This document shows positions 42,305 to 49,108 of a stretch of DNA of 64,000 nt, piece by piece. This DNA is from Enterobacteriaceae bacterium LSJC7. Lineage in GTDB: Bacteria; Pseudomonadota; Gammaproteobacteria; Enterobacterales; Enterobacteriaceae. Made by a program: the position numbers and the translations under genes. How positions within the stretch are numbered: the stretch's first letter is position 1; each line of letters opens with the position of its first letter. Location of the stretch: assembly GCA_000302695.1 (NCBI GenBank), contig AMFN01000002.1:497948-561947 (forward strand). Reading direction: 5' to 3'. Below the pieces are notes generated by a model. The model was not told the DNA's origin. It did not search any database and saw only the letters and a program-made list of their open reading frames with translations.

Positions 42305-42326
42305 AAACGTGATAGTCATCAAACAA
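42305..42326 (+). promoter_or_regulatory. CRP-site region of ptsG
   Basis: The stretch containing AACGTGATAGTCATCAAAC closely matches the CRP-binding region that activates E. coli ptsG. It lies about 30 bases before the Mlc operator. Confidence 0.6.
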
Positions 42327-42337
42327 ACTTTTCACGA

Positions 42338-42362
42338 TTTATTTTACTCTGCGTAATAAATA
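42338..42362 (+). promoter_or_regulatory. Mlc operator of ptsG
   Basis: TTTATTTTACTCTGCGTAAT followed by AAATA is nearly identical to the E. coli ptsG Mlc site, an imperfect AT-rich dyad. Mlc repression is relieved when unphosphorylated PtsG sequesters it. Confidence 0.75.
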
Positions 42363-42436
42363 AAGGGTACTCAGATGCCCGTCACATGATCCGGTTCTCC
42401 CCCCGGATCGCACGCGCAAGCGAAGAAAAAGCACAA

Positions 42437-42458
42437 ATACTCAGGAGCACTTCTAATT
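42437..42458 (+). promoter_or_regulatory. SgrS pairing region on ptsG mRNA
   Basis: ATACTCAGGAGCACTTCTAA covers the ribosome site (AGGAG) directly before the ptsG ATG and preserves the ACTCAGGAGCACT core to which SgrS small RNA pairs in E. coli. SgrS itself is not in the window. Confidence 0.65.
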
Positions 42459-43892
42459 ATGTTTAAAAACGCATTTGCTAACCTGCAAAAGGTGGGTAAA
42501 TCGCTGATGCTGCCGGTATCCGTACTGCCTATCGCAGGTATCCTGCTCGGCGTCGGTTCTGCAAACTTCAGCTGGCTGCCTGCGGTAGTCTCTCATGTCA
42601 TGGCGGAAGCCGGTGGTTCAGTATTTGCCAACATGCCGCTGATTTTCGCAATTGGTGTTGCTCTGGGCTTTACCAATAACGACGGCGTTGCAGGTCTGGC
42701 ATCAGTCGTGGCTTACGGCATCATGGTGAAGACCATGGCTGTGGTTGCACCACTGGTACTGCATCTTCCTGCGGAAGAAATTGCAGCCAAGCACCTGGCC
42801 GATACTGGCGTGCTCGGGGGCATCATTGCAGGTGCCATCGCCGCTTATATGTTCAACCGCTTCTACCGTATCAAGCTCCCTGAGTACCTGGGCTTCTTCG
42901 CCGGTAAGCGTTTTGTTCCGATTATCTCTGGTCTGACCGCTATTGCTTTCGGCGTGGTGCTGTCTTTCATCTGGCCTCCAATTGGTACTGCTATCCAGAC
43001 CTTCTCCCAGTGGGCTGCCTACCAGAACCCGGTGCTGGCGTTTGGTATCTATGGTTTTATCGAGCGCTGCCTGGTGCCGTTTGGTCTGCATCACATCTGG
43101 AACGTACCTTTCCAGATGCAGATTGGCGAGTACGTGAACGCAGCAGGTCAGGTGTTCCACGGCGATATCCCACGCTACATGGCGGGCGACCCGACTGCGG
43201 GCAAACTGTCTGGTGGCTTCCTGTTCAAAATGTACGGCCTGCCGGCTGCGGCTATCGCAATCTGGCACTCTGCTAAGCCAGAAAACCGTGCGAAAGTGGG
43301 CGGCATCATGGTGTCCGCAGCGCTGACCTCGTTCCTGACCGGTATTACCGAGCCGATCGAGTTCTCCTTCATGTTCGTTGCGCCGATCCTGTACGTTATC
43401 CACGCCATTCTGGCGGGCCTGGCGTTCCCGATCTGCATCCTGCTGGGTATGCGTGACGGTACCAGCTTCTCGCATGGTCTGATTGACTTCATCGTACTGA
43501 GCGGTAACGGCAGCAAGCTGTGGCTGTTCCCGATTGTGGGTCTGTGCTACGCCGCGGTGTACTACACCGTGTTCCGTGTACTGATTAAAGTACTGGATCT
43601 GAAAACCCCGGGTCGTGAAGACGCGACGGCTGACAGCACGGCTGCTGCAACCGGTACCATGGCACCGGCGCTGATTGAAGCGTTTGGCGGTAAAGAAAAC
43701 ATCACCAACCTGGATGCCTGCATCACTCGTCTGCGCGTAAGCGTTGCCGACGTGGCAAAAGTAGACCAGGCGGGTCTGAAATCACTTGGCGCTGCCGGTG
43801 TGGTTGTTGCGGGTTCAGGCGTTCAGGCTATCTTCGGCACCAAGTCCGATAACCTGAAAACCGAAATGGATGAATACATCCGCAATAACTAA
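42459..43892 (+). CDS. ptsG: Glucose PTS permease EIICB
   Basis: Inner-membrane glucose transporter and phosphotransferase, 477 aa as in E. coli. Seen: N-terminal IIC domain with about ten helices, including the [12 protein letters not shown] and [13 protein letters not shown] segments, a linker, and the IIB domain with the phosphorylated Cys421 in [10 protein letters not shown]. Control sites for CRP, Mlc and SgrS are conserved upstream. In E. coli fhuE follows; here a CRISPR array and sbcB do. Confidence 0.97.
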   Translation: MFKNAFANLQKVGKSLMLPVSVLPIAGILLGVGSANFSWLPAVVSHVMAEAGGSVFANMPLIFAIGVALGFTNNDGVAGLASVVAYGIMVKTMAVVAPLVLHLPAEEIAAKHLADTGVLGGIIAGAIAAYMFNRFYRIKLPEYLGFFAGKRFVPIISGLTAIAFGVVLSFIWPPIGTAIQTFSQWAAYQNPVLAFGIYGFIERCLVPFGLHHIWNVPFQMQIGEYVNAAGQVFHGDIPRYMAGDPTAGKLSGGFLFKMYGLPAAAIAIWHSAKPENRAKVGGIMVSAALTSFLTGITEPIEFSFMFVAPILYVIHAILAGLAFPICILLGMRDGTSFSHGLIDFIVLSGNGSKLWLFPIVGLCYAAVYYTVFRVLIKVLDLKTPGREDATADSTAAATGTMAPALIEAFGGKENITNLDACITRLRVSVADVAKVDQAGLKSLGAAGVVVAGSGVQAIFGTKSDNLKTEMDEYIRNN

Positions 43893-43910
43893 CCCATAGC
43901 GGGGAGACGA

Positions 43911-43936
43911 AAAGGAGAGCTCAGGCTCTCCTTTTT
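43911..43936 (+). terminator. ptsG terminator
   Basis: AAAGGAGAGC (43911-43920) and GCTCTCCTTT (43925-43934) pair around TCAG, with further T residues. Confidence 0.9.
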
Positions 43937-44059
43937 TGCGTCTGTGCGCCGGCTCTTACATTGATTTTCCAGGCTGGAAAGATCAGGGCAATGGTGGCTG
44001 GTGGTGTGGCTGCATGTTTGAACACAGCGGTAAAAATTAATCACGTAAAGTCGTATGGC

Positions 44060-44198
44060 TAACCGCGGTTGGTGGATGCGGATATCTGTTTTTTATTTTC
44101 TTAGAAATCAAAAGGTTAATTTTATTGGATTGTCTGTTTTTGCTGGTGGCTTTTAAGGCGTTAAATAAAGTGTTTTAATTCAGTTGGTTATATTTAGA
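44060..44198 (+). promoter_or_regulatory. CRISPR leader
   Basis: AT-rich sequence ending GGTTATATTTAGAGT directly before the first repeat, resembling the E. coli type I-E leader end. A 13-base perfect match to the IHF consensus WATCAANNNNTTR (AATCAAAAGGTTA, 44106-44118) lies 80 bases from the first repeat; a weaker match with two mismatches is near 44178-44190. Confidence 0.7.
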
Positions 44199-44593
44199 GT
44201 GTTCCCCGCGCGAGCGGGGATAAACCCGAAAAGATGCCGCCGAGCGCGACGGTTTCGCCGTGTTCCCCGCGCGAGCGGGGATAAACCGGGAAAGCTCGGG
44301 CATACCGCCGCCGCTCTTTTGTGTTCCCCGCGCGAGCGGGGATAAACCGAGATTTATGGAAGTGAAGAAACGCTGTTAGAGGTGTTCCCCGCGCGAGCGG
44401 GGATAAACCGGTAAAGCTCGGTCATACCGCCGCCGCTCTTTTGTGTTCCCCGCGCGAGCGGGGATAAACCGAGATTTATGGAAGTGAAGAAACGCTGTTA
44501 GAGGTGTTCCCCGCGCGAGCGGGGATAAACCGGGCAGAAAACTTACTCAGGGGCAATTAGGCAAGTGTTCCCCGCGCAAGCGGGGATTACAAT
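44199..44593 (+). CRISPR. Type I-E CRISPR array, 7 repeats, 6 spacers
   Basis: Repeats of 29 nt (beginning GTGTTCCCCGCGCGAGCGGG, then GATAAACCG) start at 44199, 44260, 44321, 44382, 44443, 44504 and 44565; all six spacers are 32 nt, giving a strict 61-nt period. The repeat is the E. coli/Enterobacteriaceae I-E (CRISPR2-type) repeat. Repeats 1-6 are intact; repeat 7 is degenerate at its 3' half and ends right at the sbcB stop codon, marking the distal end. Spacers 3 and 5 are identical; spacers 2 and 4 differ at positions 2 and 12 only, so repeat-spacer pairs 2-3 were duplicated in tandem. Repeat 1 ends in C rather than G. No cas gene lies in the window. Confidence 0.97.
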
Positions 44594-46024
44594 TTATCCC
44601 ACCAGTTCCTGAGCATATTGATACAGCGCCTTCACCAGAGCCAGCTTCTCATCATCGTCCTGATACTGGTGATAGAGCATTTCCAGCTCCTGAGCGTAGG
44701 CCTGGAGCTTCTCTGGGGTAAAGATCTCACGGCGCTGCTGTAGCCAGCGCTGCTGCTCTGCTTCATCCAGAGTGCCAGGGAAATTGCGCGCCCGGTAATT
44801 AAACAACAGCTTCTCAATGCGCGTATCAGCGAAAGTAATATCCAGTGCAGGCAAATTTTGCGGTGGCGTTTCCAGCACTATCTTCATGGCAGCGCGATCG
44901 GCATCGCTGAAAAAGCCATTGTAAAGCTGGGCATCCACATTATCTGCAGCAACGAACGGCGCTGCCTGTGCAAACAGCGCCACCACCTTCTCACGCACCT
45001 GTGGGTGAGACTGCAACAGCTTAAGGTTGTCCGCGCAATGCTGGCGGTTTATACCCAGTCGCTCAGCGTCCTGCGGGCGCAGCGTATTGGCCTGCGCCAG
45101 CACCGGGCATTTATTAAGATGCACCAGCTTAACAGGCACTGCTGCCGCATCGCCCAGTTCAGATTTCGGTGTATAAAGGCGCTCACGCAGTCCATCGGCA
45201 TCAAGCTCCAGTAACGGCGACATATCGCCCGCCAGATCAACCATAATCACCGCGTTGCGGTTATCCGGGTGCCAGGCCAACGGTGCTACCAGACTTGTGT
45301 TTCCCCGCCATGCGCCAAACATACCGGAAACGTGCACCAGCGGTTTCATTTGCGGAATATCGATAAGCGTGGCGAGTTTCTGCTTATTGCGGTGGCTGAA
45401 GAGATAGTCAAATAGCTTAGGTTGCTGCGCTTTCACCAGCTGGGCCATCGCGATAGTGGCGTAGACGTCTGCCATGGCGTCATGGGCATTAGCATGTTCA
45501 ATGCCGTTGGCGGCGGTCAGGTGCTCAAGGCGGAAGCTGGGCAGGCCGTCGTCATTCTCCGGCCAGTTAATGCCGTCCGGGCGCAGCGCATAGCAGGCGC
45601 GCATGACATCAAGTAAATCCCAGCGCGAATTTCTGTTTTGCCAGCTCCAGGCATAAGGATCGTAAAAATTGCGATAGAAAATATTGCGCGTGACTTCATC
45701 ATCAAAACGCACGTTGTTGTAACCCAGAATACAGGTGCCGGGCACGGTAAACAGCGCGTGGATGCGCTCAGTAAACTGCGCTTCGTTCTCACCTCGCGCC
45801 AGCGCCTGCTGCGGCGTAATGCCGGTAATCATTACCGCTTCGGGCTGAGGTAAATAATCATCGGCCGGTTTGCAATAAAACACCTCAGGCTCACCAATAA
45901 CGTTAAAGTCAGCATCAGTGCGGATTGCAGCGAACTGCGCAGGTCTGTCCAGTGACGGGCTGGTGCCAAACGTCTCGTAGTCGTGGAACAAAAAAGTGGG
46001 TTTTCGCTGTTCGTCTTGCATCAT
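44594..46024 (-). CDS. sbcB: Exodeoxyribonuclease I
   Basis: Processive 3'-5' single-strand DNA exonuclease used in mismatch repair and recombination, 476 aa. Seen: DEDDh nuclease residues Asp15 and Glu17 in FLFHDYETFG, NNVRFDDEVTR, and His/Asp in NAHDAMADVYAT; the SH3-like and helical C-terminal domains follow (NRNAVIMVDLAGDMSPLLEL, FLNYRARNFPG-like FNYRARNFPG). Start ATG 46024, or 46021. Its stop abuts the CRISPR array, from which it is tail to tail. Confidence 0.96.
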   Translation of the reverse strand: MMQDEQRKPTFLFHDYETFGTSPSLDRPAQFAAIRTDADFNVIGEPEVFYCKPADDYLPQPEAVMITGITPQQALARGENEAQFTERIHALFTVPGTCILGYNNVRFDDEVTRNIFYRNFYDPYAWSWQNRNSRWDLLDVMRACYALRPDGINWPENDDGLPSFRLEHLTAANGIEHANAHDAMADVYATIAMAQLVKAQQPKLFDYLFSHRNKQKLATLIDIPQMKPLVHVSGMFGAWRGNTSLVAPLAWHPDNRNAVIMVDLAGDMSPLLELDADGLRERLYTPKSELGDAAAVPVKLVHLNKCPVLAQANTLRPQDAERLGINRQHCADNLKLLQSHPQVREKVVALFAQAAPFVAADNVDAQLYNGFFSDADRAAMKIVLETPPQNLPALDITFADTRIEKLLFNYRARNFPGTLDEAEQQRWLQQRREIFTPEKLQAYAQELEMLYHQYQDDDEKLALVKALYQYAQELVG

Positions 46025-46231
46025 TTTCTATCCCGGCCAGATAATTACACGCGTTGTCCTTTTCACGCATTTGCCTGAAAGACGTGAAAGCATTCAATGA
46101 TAACGTCTGCGCGGCCTGAACTAAAGCACAAAGCCTTATTACGGGGCCGGAGAGGGTGATAACAGAAGCGGTCTGCCATATTCTAACAATGTGACAGACC
46201 AGGGCAGCATTATGGCGGGAGCGATATTACG

Positions 46232-46276
46232 CTATCGTAAATAATATGGTGAGTGAGCGGTTATTATTTACGATAG
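46232..46276. repeat. 15-bp perfect inverted repeat
   Basis: CTATCGTAAATAATA (46232-46246) and TATTATTTACGATAG (46262-46276) are perfect inverted copies around a 15-base spacer. It lies between the sbcB start and the lipoprotein gene stop. Neither strand has a following T run. It may be an operator, a fold in the lipoprotein mRNA, or a small element remnant. Confidence 0.6.
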
Positions 46277-46317
46277 TGATAATTTTTAAGCGTTGGCTTA
46301 TTACTGGCGACGACTTT

Positions 46318-46596
46318 TCACCCCGCATTTTCTTTATTTTCAGGGTCTATCTGTGCAGTCGTGTCATTAATTAACACAATGCGATAGTTATGTTTATCAA
46401 GGCTCCAGACTTTTTCTTTTTTATTCATATACGTCAGTACTTCCATTTCACCGTCATGCCAGGCTTTGTCGGGTGTTCCCATTTTAGAAACAATTTCTTG
46501 TTTAGACATGCCCACATCAATGTCCGAAATTTTTCCCGTTGAGGAGCAGGCAGAGAGGGCAATGACACAAAGTGCCAGAGCAGAGTATCTAATCAT
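46318..46596 (-). CDS. Small BamE/SmpA-like lipoprotein
   Basis: 92-aa predicted lipoprotein. Signal MIRYSALALCVIALSACSS with lipobox LSAC; mature part contains DIDVGMSKQEIVSKMGTPDK, which resembles the BamE/OmlA fold motif (GMTxxQVxxxLGxP), followed by a short beta-rich segment and acidic tail. It is not recognised as an E. coli K-12 gene and stands where dacD is found in E. coli. Alone between sbcB and sbmC; function unknown. Confidence 0.8.
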   Translation of the reverse strand: MIRYSALALCVIALSACSSTGKISDIDVGMSKQEIVSKMGTPDKAWHDGEMEVLTYMNKKEKVWSLDKHNYRIVLINDTTAQIDPENKENAG

Positions 46597-47197
46597 AATT
46601 AACCTGTTTTTATCTTTTCATTTGCTCGAGGGCAATATACCTGAAACCCCAATCGCTATTGTAGTAAATCGTGCACTTAATCGACGTTATCAGAACAATC
46701 CTTAGCATTATCTCCAGACATTCATTGCGCGTTATTACGGCTGCCTGAAAACATCCTCATAATAAAGGGGCATTCTTAACTCAATGTTAAGGGTATATTT
46801 CAGGAGAAAATAGCGTGGCAATGTGCACTGACGAGCGAACATTGTACGCCCCCCAAAATCGTCTTTTGTAGCCTGCCGAAAAGGTCAGTTTGAGGCTTTG
46901 CTTATTTTTTTCCGCCATGTGCACCGTTACTGTCCGTGTTCTCTTGCTTAGGTTATAAGCAACTCATCCGAGCCAACTGGCACTAAGCCTGTGGCTGACA
47001 TGGCAGCGCCGTACATTGCTGTAGGACGCTATAAAAGCACCTCTGTAAATCCAGCGGGTTCGTATGCGAACGCGCAGAGTTCCTTATGCTTGTCGTTGCC
47101 CTACCTGGCTCTCTCTCTTCTCCAGAGCACGATTATGGAACCTTGTTCGCAAAAAATAGCGCTTGTCGTTGTAGTCGCGCGAGCATTCTGTTTTTAT
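46597..47197. other. Intergenic region between lipoprotein gene and sbmC
   Basis: About 600 bases. Short frames are present (for example 46991-47209) but none shows homology, a convincing ribosome site or coding character. A short dyad CTTAAC/GTTAAG occurs near 46775-46791. No RNA gene was recognised. Confidence 0.5.
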
Positions 47198-47213
47198 CTG
47201 TATAAATAAACAG
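47198..47213 (+). promoter_or_regulatory. LexA box of sbmC
   Basis: CTGTATAAATAAACAG matches CTGT-N8-ACAG, 27 bases before the sbmC ATG. E. coli sbmC is a LexA regulon gene. Confidence 0.9.
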
Positions 47214-47239
47214 GTATGTGATGATAAACAGGAGATGTT

Positions 47240-47719
47240 ATGGAATACCACATTCAGACAGTGCCTGGGCGCACGTTAGCCGGGTTTCATCTGGTCGGGC
47301 CGTGGGAGCGCACGGTGAAACAAGGGTTTGAGCAGCTTAGCCAGTGGGTGAATAACCAGAAATACCCGGCACAAGAATGGATTGCGGTGTACTTTGACAG
47401 CCCGGAAACCACACCACCTGAGAAGCTGCGTTGTGACACGATGGTTACTGTACCAGAGGACTTCACGCTCCCGCCTGGCAGCGAAGGTGTGATCTGCACC
47501 CAGCTTGAGGGGGGCTTGTTTGCGGTTGCCCGCGCCCGAGTGGTTAACCGCGACTTCTCTGCGCCCTGGCTCGATTTTTTTGCACAGCTGGACGCCGACA
47601 AACATTATGAGTTCCGTGAATCCCCCTGCTTTGAAATCTACGTGTCTGATGGTTCAGATGGCGTATGGGATATCGACATGTATATCGGGGTGCAGGAAGT
47701 GCAAGTGAGTGCCGCCTGA
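47240..47719 (+). CDS. sbmC: DNA gyrase inhibitor SbmC
   Basis: GyrI-like small-molecule-binding-fold protein of 159 aa (157 in E. coli) that protects gyrase from microcin B17 and quinolones. Seen: TLAGFHLVGPWERTVKQGFEQL start and PCFEIYVSDG...WDIDMYIGVQ end as in E. coli SbmC. AGGAGATGTT precedes ATG 47240 and the LexA box lies just upstream. Confidence 0.92.
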   Translation: MEYHIQTVPGRTLAGFHLVGPWERTVKQGFEQLSQWVNNQKYPAQEWIAVYFDSPETTPPEKLRCDTMVTVPEDFTLPPGSEGVICTQLEGGLFAVARARVVNRDFSAPWLDFFAQLDADKHYEFRESPCFEIYVSDGSDGVWDIDMYIGVQEVQVSAA

Positions 47720-47844
47720 CAATATCAGGCGTGTGCGCAGGGAAGATTGCCATCAGTGGCAGGCCATTTCAGACAGGGTTATTCAGCGCTGACGTGTTTA
47801 TGCCGTCGGTCTGGACGGAGGGGCTGTCGCCAGCGCATCTGATC

Positions 47845-47867
47845 AAAAAGGGAGGCAAGCCTCCCTT
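47845..47867 (-). terminator. Terminator of gluconate dehydrogenase operon
   Basis: AAGGGAGGC and GCCTCCCTT (47848-47867) pair; on the minus strand a T run follows, 21 bases after the cytochrome c stop. It lies between the convergent sbmC and cytochrome gene. Confidence 0.8.
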
Positions 47868-47887
47868 CGTGTGAGCCGCGTTTAGCG

Positions 47888-49108
47888 CTAATCCTTGAGC
47901 TTCTCGCGCATTTTCTCAACGTCGCTTGCGCTGACGGCTGGCGCTGCATTGCCCCAGCTGTTGCGAATGTAAGTTAATACATCAGCAATTTGCTGGTCGG
48001 TCATGGTCGCAGCAAAAGACGGCATAGCAGGTGCGGTAGGGTGTGCTGGCGTATCCACACCGCGGCTGCCTGCCAGCACCACACGCATGAGTGACACCGG
48101 CTCCTGGGCATTAATCAACGGGCTGTCGGCAAGCTGCGGGAAGATGTTTTTCTCGCCTTTGCCAGAAGAGGTATGGCACGCCGAGCAGCGGTCAAAGTAA
48201 ATGGCCTTACCTGTTACCATCTGCGGGCCGTCAGCTTTAAGTGGCTCTGGCGGCGTTTTGTCTTCACCTTTAAGCGACTTCAGGTAGACGGCCACGGCCT
48301 GCAAATCGCCTTCACTCCAGTGCTGAGACGAGTTTTTCACCTCTTCGGCCATGGGACCGGAGGCTGAGTCATAGCGGTTCATGCCAGTGCGTAAATAGTC
48401 TTTAATTTCCTGCACGCTCCAGCGCCCGATGCCGTCGTGGTTTGCGGCGGTAATATTCGGCGCCCACCAGTTTTCGACCTCTGAGCCTTCAAGGAACTGC
48501 GCATTCTTGTCACCGCCAATAATATTTTTTGGCGTATGGCAGGTACCGCAGTGGCCAAGGCCCTGCACGATGTAAGCGCCACGGTTCCATTCGGCAGACT
48601 TTGTCGTGTCTGGCTGATATTCACCTTTATCAAAGTTCAACCAGTTCCATCCAATCAGGCTGGTACGCACGCTGAAGGGGAACGGCAGCAGGTTGGTTTC
48701 TACTTGCTGGCGTATCGGCGTCAACGTTTGCAGATACGCCCAGATAGCGCGGTTATCTTCGTCGGTGACTTTGGTATAGGCGGTAAACGGCATCGCACCA
48801 TACAACCGCTTACCGTCGTGGCCAATCCCTTCGGACATGGCGCGCTTAAAGTCGTCATAAGTCCATTTACCGATGCCGGTTTCGTCATCTGGCGTAATAT
48901 TGGCACCCACCAGCGTGCCAAACGGTGTTTTGATAGGCACACCGCCTGCAAACGGCTTTTGCGCATTGGCCGTGTGGCAGGCAGCACAGTCACCCACCGT
49001 TGCCAGATAGCGCCCTTTTTCAACCTGATCAAATTCCGGCTGCGCCAGCGCCTGGGCAGACGCGGCAAGGCAGGAGAGGGTGAGCAAAGAGAAAGCTAAC
49101 TTTTTCAT
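47888..49108 (-). CDS. Gluconate dehydrogenase triheme cytochrome c subunit
   Basis: Periplasmic, membrane-associated cytochrome c that passes electrons from the flavoprotein to ubiquinone. 406 aa with signal peptide (MKKLAFSLLTLSCLAASAQA) and three CxxCH haem sites: CAACH at residues 41-45, CGTCH at 187-191 and CSACH at 308-312, the pattern of the cytochrome subunit of membrane gluconate 2-dehydrogenase and alcohol dehydrogenases. Its ATG overlaps the upstream gene's stop by 4 bases, and it is last of three genes. Confidence 0.92.
   Translation of the reverse strand: MKKLAFSLLTLSCLAASAQALAQPEFDQVEKGRYLATVGDCAACHTANAQKPFAGGVPIKTPFGTLVGANITPDDETGIGKWTYDDFKRAMSEGIGHDGKRLYGAMPFTAYTKVTDEDNRAIWAYLQTLTPIRQQVETNLLPFPFSVRTSLIGWNWLNFDKGEYQPDTTKSAEWNRGAYIVQGLGHCGTCHTPKNIIGGDKNAQFLEGSEVENWWAPNITAANHDGIGRWSVQEIKDYLRTGMNRYDSASGPMAEEVKNSSQHWSEGDLQAVAVYLKSLKGEDKTPPEPLKADGPQMVTGKAIYFDRCSACHTSSGKGEKNIFPQLADSPLINAQEPVSLMRVVLAGSRGVDTPAHPTAPAMPSFAATMTDQQIADVLTYIRNSWGNAAPAVSASDVEKMREKLKD

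Noticed and set aside
42702-43475. Minus-strand open frame of 257 codons inside ptsG
   Set aside because: Opposite a fully conserved ptsG; biased composition and no similarity.
46991-47209. Short frame whose end (MEPCSQKIALVVVVARAFCF...) looks like a small hydrophobic toxin before sbmC
   Set aside because: No Hok, TisB, Ibs or Ldr similarity; no antisense RNA or ribosome site; its end runs into the sbmC LexA box, which serves sbmC.
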